A stretch of 64,000 nucleotides of DNA from Tateyamaria sp. ANG-S1 (GTDB lineage Bacteria > Pseudomonadota > Alphaproteobacteria > Rhodobacterales > Rhodobacteraceae). Under the pieces are notes generated by a model. It was not told where the DNA came from. It searched no databases and saw nothing but the letters and a program-made list of their open reading frames with translations. Each line of letters starts with the position of its first letter. Positions within the stretch are counted from its first letter, which is position 1. Positions 17,602 to 26,104 of this stretch are shown piece after piece. The translations under genes and the position numbers were made by a program. The stretch spans positions 536,373 to 600,372 of the forward strand of contig NZ_JWLL01000003.1 of NCBI RefSeq assembly GCF_000814025.1, written 5' to 3'.

Positions 17602-18333
17602 ATGAAAAGCCTGAACTGGATCAAGGGCTTGGTGCTGGTTTGCATGGCCGCATCGGGCATGACACGCGCGTGGGCGGACCCTGTGCGCCTTTTTGCTGCC
17701 GCGTCGTTGCAAGGGCCATTGGACAAGGTGGCCGAAGCGTGGGATGGCGATGTTGTGATCAGCTATGGCGGCAGCGGGGCGATGGCGCGGCAGGTCAGCC
17801 AGGGCGCGCCCGCCGATGCGGCGATCCTTGCAAACGCCGACTGGGCGGCGTGGTTGGAAGATCGGGGCATCGGGGTCGCGACGGCCCGCCCCCTTCTGTC
17901 GAACAGCCTTGTGGTTGTTGCACCCCGTGGCGCCCCGCCGCTGTCCGATGTGACCGCCGACACGGTGCTCGCGCGCTTGGACGGCGGGCGTCTTGCGATG
18001 GGACAGCACATGTCGGTGCCCGCAGGCATATACGCAAGCGCATGGCTGGGCAGCATTGACGTCTGGGACCCGTTGCAACCCCATCTTGCCGAAACCGAAA
18101 ACGTGCGCGCCGCCCTTGCGCTGGTCGCACGGGGCGAGACGCCGCTTGGCATCGTCTATGCCTCTGACGCCGCGGCCAGTGATGATGTGAGTGTGGTCTA
18201 TGACGTGCCGACCCAAGCGCATCCGACGATTACATATCCGGGTCTTGCCCTGACGCCTTTGGGCGCCGCCTTTCTTGACCATGTGGCAGCGCATATCGAC
18301 ATCTTTGTCGCCGCGGGGTTCCGGGCCCCATGA
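17602..18333 (+). CDS. modA: Periplasmic molybdate-binding protein
   Basis: A 243-residue protein with a signal peptide (KGLVLVCMAASGMTRAWA). The mature part opens DPVRLFAAASLQGPLDKVAE, the typical ModA start with the oxyanion-contacting AAASL. Other features are ISYGGSGAMARQVSQGAPAD, NSLVVVAP and IVYASDAAAS. It binds molybdate or tungstate for the ModBC transporter. The modB ATG overlaps the stop as ATGA. I saw no obvious ModE-type palindrome upstream, and no modE gene lies nearby, so how the operon is controlled is open. Confidence 0.93.
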   Translation: MKSLNWIKGLVLVCMAASGMTRAWADPVRLFAAASLQGPLDKVAEAWDGDVVISYGGSGAMARQVSQGAPADAAILANADWAAWLEDRGIGVATARPLLSNSLVVVAPRGAPPLSDVTADTVLARLDGGRLAMGQHMSVPAGIYASAWLGSIDVWDPLQPHLAETENVRAALALVARGETPLGIVYASDAAASDDVSVVYDVPTQAHPTITYPGLALTPLGAAFLDHVAAHIDIFVAAGFRAP

Positions 18334-19022
18334 TACTGGACGAAGCGGGATGGACGGCATTGCGCCTGTCGCTGCTGGTCGGCGTGACCGCCACGCTGGT
18401 GGCACTGCCCCTTGCCATCTGGATCGCGTGGCTGCTGGCCCGGCGTGAGTTCTGGGGCAAGTCCGCGTTGAACGCGCTGGTTCATTTGCCCCTTGTGCTG
18501 CCCCCAGTGGTCACCGGGTACCTGCTGCTTTTGACCTTTGGCCGCAACGGCACGGTGGGCCGCTTTCTGGAAGACACACTCGGCCTCGTCTTTGCCTTCC
18601 GCTGGACCGGGGCCGCGCTGGCGGCTGGGGTTATGGGCTTTCCCCTGATGGTGCGCGCCATCCGCCTGGCCATCGAAGCGGTTGATCCGAAGATCGAGGA
18701 CGCCGCCCGCACCCTCGGCGCGCCCGGCTGGGCCGTCTTCGGCTCCATCACCCTGCCTCTGATCCTGCCGGGCGTGCTGGCAGGCGCTGTCATGGGCTTT
18801 GCCAAGGCCATCGGCGAGTTTGGCGCCACCATCACTTTTGTCGCAAACATCCCCGGCGAGACGCAGACCCTGCCATCGGCCATCTATGCCCTGTTGCAGG
18901 TGCCGGGGGGCGAGGATGCGGCGATCCGGCTGGTGATCTGGGCCTGCATCATCGCGCTCGGGGCCGTGGCGCTGTCCGAATGGCTGGCCCGCCGGGTGGC
19001 CCGCAGGATTGCTGGCGCATGA
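18330..19022 (+). CDS. modB: Molybdate ABC transporter permease
   Basis: A 230-residue inner-membrane permease with about five to six hydrophobic segments (LSLLVGVTATLVALPLAIWI, ALVHLPLVLPPVVTGYLLL). The ATPase-contact loop reads KIEDAARTLGAPGWAVFGSI, followed by TLPLILPGVLAGAVMGFAKA and IGEFGATITFVANI, which are ModB hallmarks. It overlaps modA and modC by four bases at each end (ATGA), so the three proteins are translationally coupled. It moves molybdate across the inner membrane. Confidence 0.95.
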   Translation: MILDEAGWTALRLSLLVGVTATLVALPLAIWIAWLLARREFWGKSALNALVHLPLVLPPVVTGYLLLLTFGRNGTVGRFLEDTLGLVFAFRWTGAALAAGVMGFPLMVRAIRLAIEAVDPKIEDAARTLGAPGWAVFGSITLPLILPGVLAGAVMGFAKAIGEFGATITFVANIPGETQTLPSAIYALLQVPGGEDAAIRLVIWACIIALGAVALSEWLARRVARRIAGA

Positions 19023-20086
19023 GCCTTTCCGTATCCATCCGCCACCGGTTTGGTGATTTCGATCTGGACGTCGCGTTCGACGCTGGACCGGGGGTTACGG
19101 CCCTGTTTGGCCGCTCAGGCGCGGGCAAGACGACGATTGTGAACGCCGTCGCTGGCCTTTTGCAACCGGATCATGCGCAGATCACTCTGGATGGCACGCG
19201 GTTCGACACGTTACCAGTCCACAAGCGCCGGGTTGGCTATGTCTTTCAGGACGCACGCCTCTTTCCTCATATGACCGTGGCTGACAATCTCGATTATGCG
19301 AGCCGCTACGGCGCGCGCGCCAGCGACAGGCCCCGCATCATCGAGATGCTGGGCATCGGCGCGCTGCTTGACCGCCACCCCGCCACCCTGTCAGGCGGGG
19401 AGAAGCAGCGTGTCGCCCTCGGCCGGGCGCTGCTATCGAACCCGCGGCTCTTGCTGATGGACGAGCCGCTGGCCGCCCTCGACGGCCCGCGCAAGGCCGA
19501 GATCCTGCCCTATCTCGACCGGCTAAAGGCCGAGACGGGTGTGCCGATCCTTTATGTCAGTCACGCGGTGGACGAGGTCGCGCGGCTGGCCGATCACATG
19601 GTGCTGTTGGCGGGGGGGCGTGTCGCACGGGCGGGGCCGCTCTTTGACGTGATGGCGGACCCTGCCGCCGTGCCCCTGTTAGGGGTGCGGGAGGCAGGCG
19701 CGGTGTTGCGTGGGCGCGTCGTGGAGCATGACGAAGATGGGCTGAGTACACTTCAGCTCGCGGCAGGCACTATCCAGCTTCTGGGCGTGCAGGCACCGGT
19801 CGGGGCCGAGGTGCGCCTGCGCGTACTGGCGCAGGACGTGCTTTTGTCGCTGACCGAGCCGCAGGGGCTGAGCGCGCAGAACATCCTGCCCGTCACCATC
19901 CGCTCCATCCGCGCGGGCGACGGACCGGGGGCTGCCATTGCGCTCGATGCAGGTGGGGATGCGCTGCTGGCGCGTGTGACGGGCCGGGCCGTACAAAGCC
20001 TGGGGCTGGTCGAAGGTCAGCAACTCTTTGCGGTGATCAAGGCCACCTCGGTGGCGCAGTCGGCGATCTCGGGCGGTGCTACTTGA
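19019..20086 (+). CDS. modC: Molybdate ABC transporter ATPase
   Basis: A 355-residue ATPase starting MSLSVSIRHRFGDFDLDVAF. It carries Walker A GRSGAGKTT, Q-loop VFQDARLFPHMTVADNL, signature LSGGEKQRVALG, Walker B LLLMDEPLAALD and switch YVSHAVDEVARL. A C-terminal molybdate-sensing (MOP/TOBE) domain follows from about residue 285 (LSAQNILPVTIRSIRAGDGP, VLLSLTEPQGLSAQN). Start is the ATG overlapping modB; an upstream extension would lie in modB. The 3' end overlaps the convergent EcsC-like gene by eight bases. Confidence 0.95.
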   Translation: MSLSVSIRHRFGDFDLDVAFDAGPGVTALFGRSGAGKTTIVNAVAGLLQPDHAQITLDGTRFDTLPVHKRRVGYVFQDARLFPHMTVADNLDYASRYGARASDRPRIIEMLGIGALLDRHPATLSGGEKQRVALGRALLSNPRLLLMDEPLAALDGPRKAEILPYLDRLKAETGVPILYVSHAVDEVARLADHMVLLAGGRVARAGPLFDVMADPAAVPLLGVREAGAVLRGRVVEHDEDGLSTLQLAAGTIQLLGVQAPVGAEVRLRVLAQDVLLSLTEPQGLSAQNILPVTIRSIRAGDGPGAAIALDAGGDALLARVTGRAVQSLGLVEGQQLFAVIKATSVAQSAISGGAT

Positions 20087-20837
20087 GCGCCAGCACCTCG
20101 CGGCGCAGGCGTTCGACCATGTGCTCGTGCGGCTGATCCGCTTCGACCGACAGGCGGCGCAGGCCGAAATGCACATGGGCCATGTCGGTGTAGTACTTGG
20201 TGTAGCTGAAGTTGATCGCCGCCCCGGCAGCGGCACCCAGCACAGGCACAGTCTGGGCCGCCAGCTTCTGGCCCAGAACAACGGCGAGACGCGGCGCAAC
20301 ACGCGTGATCAGCGCCTGCATGGCCGCACCGCTCAGCGCCATGCGCGCCGACAGAAAGGCGATGTCCGACCCGTCGTCATGTTCCAGCGGGCCTGCGGCG
20401 GCAAAGACCTGAATGCAGTCAAAGCGCACCGACTCCGCGCTGGCGTCAAAGCCGTGTTCTTCGGCCACGCCTTCGATCACGCGCAACAACAGCGTGGTGG
20501 TCACAGGCAACTCGGCCAAGGCTGTGGGCAGACCGCCAAAGCCACCCGCAGCACCCATCGCGGCACTCACGGTCGCGTTCAGCCACTCCGCCTGATCCGG
20601 CACCACGCCGCGCGACCGGCTGGCAGCGCCCAGCGCCTGCGTTAGTGCTGCGCGGGTCGCGTCGGTCAACTGTTCCTGCACCGACACAGGCAGGCGGTTC
20701 AACAATCCATCAGCCTGCGTGCCAAGGGTGTTGAGCACCTGGATGCCCATGCCACCCGCGGCCTTGTAGCGCCTGGCAAGGCGTTCAAGCTCGTCTTCGG
20801 TGTTCAGCGGATCGGGCACAACTATGATTTGGTTCAT
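20079..20837 (-). CDS. EcsC-family protein
   Basis: A 252-residue protein matching the EcsC family by its pattern: LARRYKAAGGMGIQVLNTLG, ADGLLNRLPVSVQEQL, then a long alanine/glycine-rich region with weakly hydrophobic helices (LAELPVTTTLLLRVIEGVA, VPVLGAAAGAAINFSYTKYY). The C-terminal MAHVHFGLRRL is also typical. EcsC proteins are membrane-associated and their function is not settled. I use the ATG at 20837 (MNQIIVVPDPLN) preceded by GAGGGT; an upstream in-frame ATG adds residues without family likeness. It is convergent with modC and may share a transcript with the GNAT gene at its 5' side. Confidence 0.8.
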   Translation of the reverse strand: MNQIIVVPDPLNTEDELERLARRYKAAGGMGIQVLNTLGTQADGLLNRLPVSVQEQLTDATRAALTQALGAASRSRGVVPDQAEWLNATVSAAMGAAGGFGGLPTALAELPVTTTLLLRVIEGVAEEHGFDASAESVRFDCIQVFAAAGPLEHDDGSDIAFLSARMALSGAAMQALITRVAPRLAVVLGQKLAAQTVPVLGAAAGAAINFSYTKYYTDMAHVHFGLRRLSVEADQPHEHMVERLRREVLALK

Positions 20838-20868
20838 ACCCTCAAGATGGGCAGATACCCCGCCCATA

Positions 20869-21354
20869 TCAACTGAAACGGACAACATCCCCGGCAATTC
20901 CGGCCCATGCGCCCGGTTTCAGATCACGGCCCAGCACCCGGTCGGGGTTCGTGGGCGGGGGCATCACCACATCTGCCAAACGGACAAAGCCGAAGCGCGA
21001 ATAATAAGGCGCGTCGCCCACCAGCATGACACGGTCCCAACCAGACGTCTGAGCCTCGGCCAGCGATGTTTCGATCAATTCGCCCCCCAACCCCTCGCCC
21101 TGCCGGGTCGGGTGGACGGCCACAGGCCCCAAGAGGAGCGCAGAGTGCGCCTCGATCAGCACAGGCCAATAGCGGATGGCACCCGCCAGAATGCCGTCCA
21201 CATCACGCGCCACATGGCTCAGACCCGCCACGGGCGGCACATCATCGCGCAAGCGGTAGGACGACAGCGCCTCGCGCCCCGGCGCAAAGCACAGATCATA
21301 GAGGGCCTCGACCTCCCACCGATCCTCGGGCGTCTCTGTGCGCAGATGGTACAT
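20869..21354 (-). CDS. GNAT-family N-acetyltransferase
   Basis: A 161-residue single GNAT domain. The acetyl-CoA loop is LLGPVAVHPTRQGEGLGGEL, and the C-terminal strand shows the YhbS-like pattern VMLVGDAPYYSRFGFVRLAD. The target is not predictable. It sits 31 bases upstream of the EcsC-like gene on the same strand. On its 5' side an 88-bp divergent gap separates it from the flavin-reductase-like gene. Confidence 0.9.
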   Translation of the reverse strand: MYHLRTETPEDRWEVEALYDLCFAPGREALSSYRLRDDVPPVAGLSHVARDVDGILAGAIRYWPVLIEAHSALLLGPVAVHPTRQGEGLGGELIETSLAEAQTSGWDRVMLVGDAPYYSRFGFVRLADVVMPPPTNPDRVLGRDLKPGAWAGIAGDVVRFS

Positions 21355-21442
21355 GGGTGGTGCGGGGCATATCGTTCGTCAGGGCTGGCCCCCGCCCTAG
21401 CATGGCGCTAACCCTTGCGCAAACGCACGTATTGGAGGCCCC

Positions 21443-22048
21443 ATGTTCTACCGCCCCGCTGACGGCCACGGCCTGCCGCACAACCCGTTCAACGCCATTG
21501 TAACCCCCCGCCCCATCGCCTGGGTGGCCACGCGCGGCAGCGACGGGTCAGACAACTTAGCCCCCTATTCCTTCTTCAACGCCACGGCCTACGTGCCGCC
21601 ACAGGTCATGTTTGCGTCGACCAGCGCCAAACCCGACCGCGACGGGACCAAGGACACGGTCGCCAACATCCGCGACACAGGCGTCTTCTGCGTGAACATC
21701 GTGGAATACGCGATGAAGGACGTGATGAACCAGACCTCAGGCGATTGGAGCGCAGATACAGATGAATTCTCTCTCGCCTCCGTGGACAAGGCCGAGTGTT
21801 CCGAGATCACCTGCCCCCGCGTCGCCGCAGCGCCCGCATCGCTTGAATGTCGCATGACCCAGATCCACAAGATCGAGGGCGAGGCGAACTATGTCGTCTT
21901 TGGCGAGGTGGTGGGCATCCACCTGCGCGACGATTGCGTTGTGGACGGGGTGTTCGACGTGCTGAAGTTCAACCCGCTCACACGCATGGGCTATCGCGAC
22001 TATTCCGTAATCCGCGAGAAGTTCAGCCTCAAGCGGCCCGGCGAATGA
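21443..22048 (+). CDS. Flavin reductase-like FMN-binding protein
   Basis: A 201-residue protein of the flavin reductase-like/split-barrel family. It opens MFYRPADGHGLPHNPFNAIV, then TPRPIAWVATRGSDGSDNLA and PYSFFNATAYVPPQVMFAST, the FMN-binding strands of this family. NIRDTGVFCVNIVEYAMKD and YVVFGEVVGIHL follow. It probably binds FMN and reduces a small substrate or another flavin; no partner monooxygenase is adjacent. The CatB-type acetyltransferase gene starts inside its stop (ATGA). Confidence 0.88.
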   Translation: MFYRPADGHGLPHNPFNAIVTPRPIAWVATRGSDGSDNLAPYSFFNATAYVPPQVMFASTSAKPDRDGTKDTVANIRDTGVFCVNIVEYAMKDVMNQTSGDWSADTDEFSLASVDKAECSEITCPRVAAAPASLECRMTQIHKIEGEANYVVFGEVVGIHLRDDCVVDGVFDVLKFNPLTRMGYRDYSVIREKFSLKRPGE

Positions 22049-22677
22049 CATTCCCCGACGCGCGCCGCGCCTATCCGGTCACCCTGCCTGATGGGTCGGC
22101 GCATCAGGGGACGGTGTTTCTGAACCAGGTGATTGACCACCCGGCATGGGAGGTGGGCGACTACACCTACGCCTCCGACTTTTCGCCGGTCGCGGACTGG
22201 GCCAGCCATCTGGCCCCGTACCTCTTCGGATACGGGCCCGAAAAGCTGCGGATCGGGCGCTATTGCCAGATCGCGCATGGCGTGCGCTTCATCACGTCGG
22301 GGGCAAACCATGCCATGGACGGGCTGACGACCTTTCCCTTTCCGATCTTCGATCCGGCCAAGATGGCCAACTACCAGCCGGACAGCCGGGATACGGTGAT
22401 CGGCCATGACGTCTGGCTGGGCTTTGGTGCCATCGTGTGCCCCGGCGCGCGCATCGGCAACGGGGTCATTGTGGGTGCAGGCGCCGTCGTGCGCGGCACT
22501 GTCCCGGACTATGCCATTGTGGCGGGTAACCCCGCAACGGTGGTGCGAATGCGCTTTTCAGATGCGGATATCGCCACGCTGAACGCTCTGGCCTGGTGGG
22601 ACTGGCCCGCCGACCGGGTGGCGACCGCTGTGCCCGACCTGATGGCGGGCGACGTCGCCGCATTGGTGGACCGCTGA
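22045..22677 (+). CDS. CatB-related hexapeptide-repeat O-acetyltransferase
   Basis: A 210-residue left-handed beta-helix acetyltransferase of the xenobiotic (Vat/CatB) type. It has KLRIGRYCQIAHGVRFITSG, the catalytic His region ANHAMDGLTTFPFPIF, then hexapeptide turns DTVIGHDVWLGFGAIVCPGA and IGNGVIVGAGAVVRGTV, closing with YAIVAGNPATVVRMRF. In such proteins the acceptor may be an antibiotic, a sugar or a lipid-linked glycan; here it is unknown. The ATG overlaps the preceding stop by four bases. A longer in-frame reading into the upstream gene is not supported. Confidence 0.9.
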   Translation: MTFPDARRAYPVTLPDGSAHQGTVFLNQVIDHPAWEVGDYTYASDFSPVADWASHLAPYLFGYGPEKLRIGRYCQIAHGVRFITSGANHAMDGLTTFPFPIFDPAKMANYQPDSRDTVIGHDVWLGFGAIVCPGARIGNGVIVGAGAVVRGTVPDYAIVAGNPATVVRMRFSDADIATLNALAWWDWPADRVATAVPDLMAGDVAALVDR

Positions 22678-22894
22678 AACCCGACGTCCATACCCGACAT
22701 CCCCCACCATCTCGGGCGACATGGCCTATGCGGTACGAACTTTGCAAGCTGGATGTTTGGGGGGATGCCTGCACCTCCAATCCCTCATCATAGGCGAATA
22801 GGCGCGCAATTGACCTGTTGATCGCGCCGTCCATTCAAGACCGACGCCGCCGCATGCTAGGCTCTCGCGACATCAACGGCTCAGGAGTTTGGCC

Positions 22895-23080
22895 ATGCAC
22901 AAATTGCTTACATTGACCGCAGCAGCGGCATTTCTGGGCCTCGCGGCCTGCGGCGACAGCACGTTGGAGCGCGCCGTTGTCGGCGGGGCCGTCGGCTGTG
23001 CTGCCGGTGAAGTGCTGGCCAACGGGCGCTGTGTTGAAGGCGCTGTCGTGGGCGCCGGTGTCGGCGTGATCACCGACTAA
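22895..23080 (+). CDS. Small glycine-rich lipoprotein
   Basis: A 61-residue protein. The signal MHKLLTLTAAAAFLGLAACG carries the lipobox LAAC, so Cys about 20 would be lipidated. The mature part has a glycine-zipper-like rhythm (VVGGAVGCAAGEVLANGR then CVEGAVVGAGVGVITD) and two more cysteines that could pair. AGGAG lies seven bases before the ATG; an upstream TTG is too close to it. Function unknown; it may be an envelope stress or small outer-membrane lipoprotein. Three hairpins follow the stop codon. Confidence 0.75.
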   Translation: MHKLLTLTAAAAFLGLAACGDSTLERAVVGGAVGCAAGEVLANGRCVEGAVVGAGVGVITD

Positions 23081-23090
23081 ACCGCAGGCC

Positions 23091-23170
23091 GATTTTCGGC
23101 GCGAAAATCCTGTCGAAACCGACACGGTTTCGGATATGGGCCAAGCTGCATTGCAGGTTGGCCCATTTTT
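23091..23170 (+). terminator. Three tandem hairpins between convergent genes
   Basis: Hairpin 1: GATTTTCG (23091-23098), loop gcg, CGAAAATC (23102-23109). Hairpin 2: CGAAACCG (23114-23121), loop aca, CGGTTTCG (23125-23132). Hairpin 3: TGGGCCAA (23137-23144) with TTGGCCCA (23158-23165), an inner CTGC/GCAG stem, then five T residues. The third is a good terminator for the lipoprotein gene. The first two resemble the pair at 49590-49636. Confidence 0.8.
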
Positions 23171-23212
23171 CATTTCAAAGAGTGTCCGGAAGACGGGTCT
23201 TTGTCCGCCCCG

Positions 23213-24838
23213 TCAATGCCCGCCCAGAATACCCGTGCGCACACCGTAATCGGTGGCGATCTCGTAGTCCGGGTCGTCGTCGCTATCCACGATCAAATGC
23301 CCGGCCTTTGTCAAAAGCTTGTGGCAATCGTGGGTCAGGTGGCGCAGCTGCACGCGCTTGCCCGCCTCCTGATACTTTGCCGCAACCGCCTCGATCGCCT
23401 GCAGCGCGGACTGGTCCACCACCCGGCTGTCGGCGAAGTCGATGATCACCTCACGCGGGTCGGTGTCGGTCTTGAACATCTCGACAAAGCCGGTGGCCGA
23501 GCCAAAAAACAGCGGCCCCTGCACCTGGTAGACCCGTGCGCCTTCGGGCGTGGTGTAGCTTTTGGCATGGATGCGGCGCGCGTTGTTCCAGGCATAGGCC
23601 AGCGCCGACACGATGACACCGACGACCACGGCCACGGCAAGGTCTTCCATCACCGTCACAACCGTCACCAACACGATGACGAAAGCGTCGGTCAGGGGCA
23701 CTTTCCGCAGGATCTTGAGGCTGTTCCAGGCAAACGTCCCGATCACCACCATGAACATCACGCCGACAAGGGCGGCGAGCGGGATCAGCTCGATAATGGA
23801 AGAGCCCACGAGGATGAAGGCCAGCAGGAACAGCGCCGCCGCGATCCCGGCGATGCGCGTGCGGCCGCCGGATTTCACGTTGATCATCGACTGCCCGATC
23901 ATAGCGCACCCGCCCATGCCACCGAAGAACCCGGTGGCCGTGTTGGCAAGGCCCTGCGCGATACACTCTTGCGACGCTCCACCCCGTTGGCCGGTCAGAT
24001 CGCCCACAAGGTTCAGGGTCAACAGGCTCTCGATCAGGCCGATAGCGGCCAGGATCACAGCATAGGGCAGGATGATCTCAAGCGTTTCCCAGGTCAGCGG
24101 CACCATGGGGATGTGGAAGGGCGGTAGCCCCCCTTCGATGCTGGCCAGATCGCCGACACGCGGCACGTCGAGGCCGAAGAAGATGACAATCGCCGCGACA
24201 ATCCCGATGCCAGCCAGCGGCGCGGGGATCGCACGGGTCACCCGCGGTGCGAGCCAAATGATCGCCATGGTCAGCCCCACGAGCCCCAGCATCATGTAAA
24301 GCGGCATGCCCGACAACCAGTCGCCACCCGCCATGCCATGGCCCGACGCCTCGGCGCTGCCGGGCACCTTGAACTGGGTCAGCTGGGCCAGGAAAATCAC
24401 GATGGCGAGGCCGTTCACGAACCCCAGCATCACCGGATGCGGCACCAGCCGGATGAACTTGCCCCACTGCATGACACCCGCAAAGATCTGGAGCAGCCCC
24501 ATCAGCACCACGGTGGCAAACAGGTATTCAACGCCGTGCTGCGCCACCAGCGCCACCATTACCACCGCCAAGGCTCCGGTTGCGCCCGAAATCATGCCCG
24601 GCCGACCGCCGAAGAGCGCAGTGATGAGGCCGACCATGAACGCTGCATAAAGCCCAACCAACGGATGCACCCCGGCAACAAAGGCAAAGGCGACCGCCTC
24701 CGGCACCAGCGCGAGGGCCACGGTCAGACCGGACAAAAGGTCCGTCTTGATTTGGCCCGGGGTCAGTTTGGTGTCGCCGGGCGCAATGGAAAAATCACCA
24801 AAGCGGGTCTTGGCATTGAAGTTGTCGAGAAAGGCCAT
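23213..24838 (-). CDS. SulP-family anion transporter with STAS domain
   Basis: A 541-residue inner-membrane protein. The SulP core has some ten or more hydrophobic segments (DLLSGLTVALALVPEAVAFA, LFGGRPGMISGATGALAVVM, LIESLLTLNLVGDLTGQRG, GGCAMIGQSMINVKSGGRTR). A C-terminal cytoplasmic STAS domain runs from about residue 430 (VYQVQGPLFFGSATGFVEMF, VIIDFADSRVVDQSALQAIE). It transports sulfate, bicarbonate or a dicarboxylate; the sequence does not say which. It ends close to a convergent hairpin cluster. Confidence 0.93.
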   Translation of the reverse strand: MAFLDNFNAKTRFGDFSIAPGDTKLTPGQIKTDLLSGLTVALALVPEAVAFAFVAGVHPLVGLYAAFMVGLITALFGGRPGMISGATGALAVVMVALVAQHGVEYLFATVVLMGLLQIFAGVMQWGKFIRLVPHPVMLGFVNGLAIVIFLAQLTQFKVPGSAEASGHGMAGGDWLSGMPLYMMLGLVGLTMAIIWLAPRVTRAIPAPLAGIGIVAAIVIFFGLDVPRVGDLASIEGGLPPFHIPMVPLTWETLEIILPYAVILAAIGLIESLLTLNLVGDLTGQRGGASQECIAQGLANTATGFFGGMGGCAMIGQSMINVKSGGRTRIAGIAAALFLLAFILVGSSIIELIPLAALVGVMFMVVIGTFAWNSLKILRKVPLTDAFVIVLVTVVTVMEDLAVAVVVGVIVSALAYAWNNARRIHAKSYTTPEGARVYQVQGPLFFGSATGFVEMFKTDTDPREVIIDFADSRVVDQSALQAIEAVAAKYQEAGKRVQLRHLTHDCHKLLTKAGHLIVDSDDDPDYEIATDYGVRTGILGGH

Positions 24839-24920
24839 ACGGGTTCCGTCTGCTCGTGGTCGCGCGATCGGTGGCCTCTAAACCATGAAGGGGTTAAAAA
24901 CCATTGCACCAAACGCGGGG

Positions 24921-24945
24921 CTGTTATGTGCGCTGCACATAGCAG
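24921..24945. repeat. Inverted repeat upstream of the SulP gene
   Basis: CTGTTATGTGC (24921-24931), loop gct, GCACATAGCAG (24935-24945): an 11-bp stem with one G-U pair. It lies in the 291-bp gap between the SulP and methyltransferase genes, about 80 bp upstream of the SulP start. It may be an operator or a 5' leader hairpin. I saw no gene in the rest of the gap. Confidence 0.5.
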
Positions 24946-25129
24946 GCTTGGACAGGATGGCACGGTATTTCTCGGTATGCCGAAAAGGCAATGCACAAGC
25001 CATTGAGAGAATTTGGCTTTTCCATCCCCATGCCGCGGGCGCTTACGGCACCCCTGACCACGATCCTTGCACCTTGATCCGCGCACCGGCCCGGTTGGAC
25101 GTCGCGTTCACGAGGGCACCAGTCAGACC

Positions 25130-25867
25130 TTACACCGACGACAATGCAGGTTTTTCCCACTCCATCATCATCAGATACGGCATCCGGGCATAGGACCGTA
25201 CCCGCTCAGGTGGCCCGCACTCGGGCGCAGGCTCGTCAAACTGGCGCAGGATCAAACCTTGGGACAGAAACGCCTGCATGTATGTCGAAAGCGGCCTGTG
25301 CCAGTTCTGAATCCGCAGCCCGTCCCATTCGAACCACAGCTTTTCTTCGGACAGGTATCGGCCCAGCGGTTTCAGCTTTTCGCCGGTATCCCGGCAATAG
25401 CGTGGCCCCATCACCGCACTCGACGTCGAAAATGAAGTCAGGTTCGCGACAAGGATCCGGCCACCCGGCGCCGTCACACGCGCCATCTCGGCCACCGCGT
25501 CTTCTAACCCATCAATGTCGATCAGGGTTAGATAAGATACGACAAGGTCAAAGGCATCATCAGCAACCGGCAGCGCTTCGGCAAAGCCCACATGATAGTC
25601 GCCATCCGGGTGTCGTTTGCGCGCCGCCTCCACCATTCCGGGGATCGGGTCCACACCAACCGCGGCCACACCCATCTTCGCCATCATCCGGCAAAAACGA
25701 CCCTCACCGCATCCGACATCCAGCGCGGTTTCGGGTCGCAACGCCGTGACCCGCGCCAGCATCGGCGTATCAAGGACATGCAACCGCGAAAAATCCCCCC
25801 GGTCCGACATCCGGTCGATCCAAGCCGGAGCCGAGGACTGCCATCCGTTCTCATCCGGGTCTCGCAT
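25130..25867 (-). CDS. Class I SAM-dependent methyltransferase
   Basis: A 245-residue protein with SAM motif I ALDVGCGEGRFCRMMAKMG, motif II-like VGVDPIPGMVEAA and motif III-IV VADDAFDLVVSYLTLIDIDG, then EMARVTAPGGRILVANLTSF. The UbiE/methyltransf_11 fold is clear, but the substrate is not. The C-terminal part (LWFEWDGLRIQNWHRPLSTY) resembles small-molecule methyltransferases. It stands alone between the SulP gene and a minus-strand terminator that lies just upstream of its start. Confidence 0.87.
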   Translation of the reverse strand: MRDPDENGWQSSAPAWIDRMSDRGDFSRLHVLDTPMLARVTALRPETALDVGCGEGRFCRMMAKMGVAAVGVDPIPGMVEAARKRHPDGDYHVGFAEALPVADDAFDLVVSYLTLIDIDGLEDAVAEMARVTAPGGRILVANLTSFSTSSAVMGPRYCRDTGEKLKPLGRYLSEEKLWFEWDGLRIQNWHRPLSTYMQAFLSQGLILRQFDEPAPECGPPERVRSYARMPYLMMMEWEKPALSSV

Positions 25868-25905
25868 CGATGACCTCCGCCGTGATTGCGTCTTGGTGTG
25901 AAAAA

Positions 25906-25929
25906 GAGACCGGCCCCAAAGCCGGTCTC
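25906..25929 (-). terminator. Minus-strand Rho-independent terminator with no annotated gene in front of it
   Basis: GAGACCGGC pairs with GCCGGTCTC in a 9-bp stem with a 6-base loop. On the minus strand the stem is followed by five T residues; on the plus strand there is no T-run. It lies 38 bp upstream of the methyltransferase start. No convincing minus-strand gene ends here, so it may end a small RNA or small ORF transcribed from the mtnP upstream region. Confidence 0.75.
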
Positions 25930-26054
25930 AAGCGTGGCATCTTTCTACCGTGTGACGTGACTTTGGCAACGCCGGTGCAGGGACGCTGAGCCATCTGCCA
26001 CCGATGCACAAAAGGGCATCCGTTGCGCCTTGCCCCACCTCAGCGCGCGGTGGG

Positions 26055-26104
26055 GGTGCATAGGGGGTGTACGCATGGTGCACGGCTGGTGTACGGGTGG
26101 TGCT
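26055..26104 (+). repeat. Five-unit GGTGYAC-type direct repeat with exact 11-bp period, upstream of mtnP
   Basis: Units begin at 26055, 26066, 26077, 26088 and 26099: GGTGCAT, GGTGTAC, GGTGCAC, GGTGTAC, GGTGCTG. The spacing is exactly 11 bp, about one helical turn. The block 26062-26085 is identical over 24 bases to 63973-63996 at the right edge. It lies 50-100 bp before mtnP, so it could be a cooperative binding array or promoter element. The function is unknown. Confidence 0.85.

Noticed and set aside
24885..25193. A 102-codon plus-strand frame in the gap between the SulP and methyltransferase genes
   Set aside because: No ribosome site, no motif, and its end runs into the methyltransferase gene. 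A GTG-less gap reading on the minus strand is no better.
26055..26104. The phased repeat as a CRISPR array
   Set aside because: The period is 11 bp with 4-bp spacers, far too short for repeat-spacer units, and there are no cas genes.
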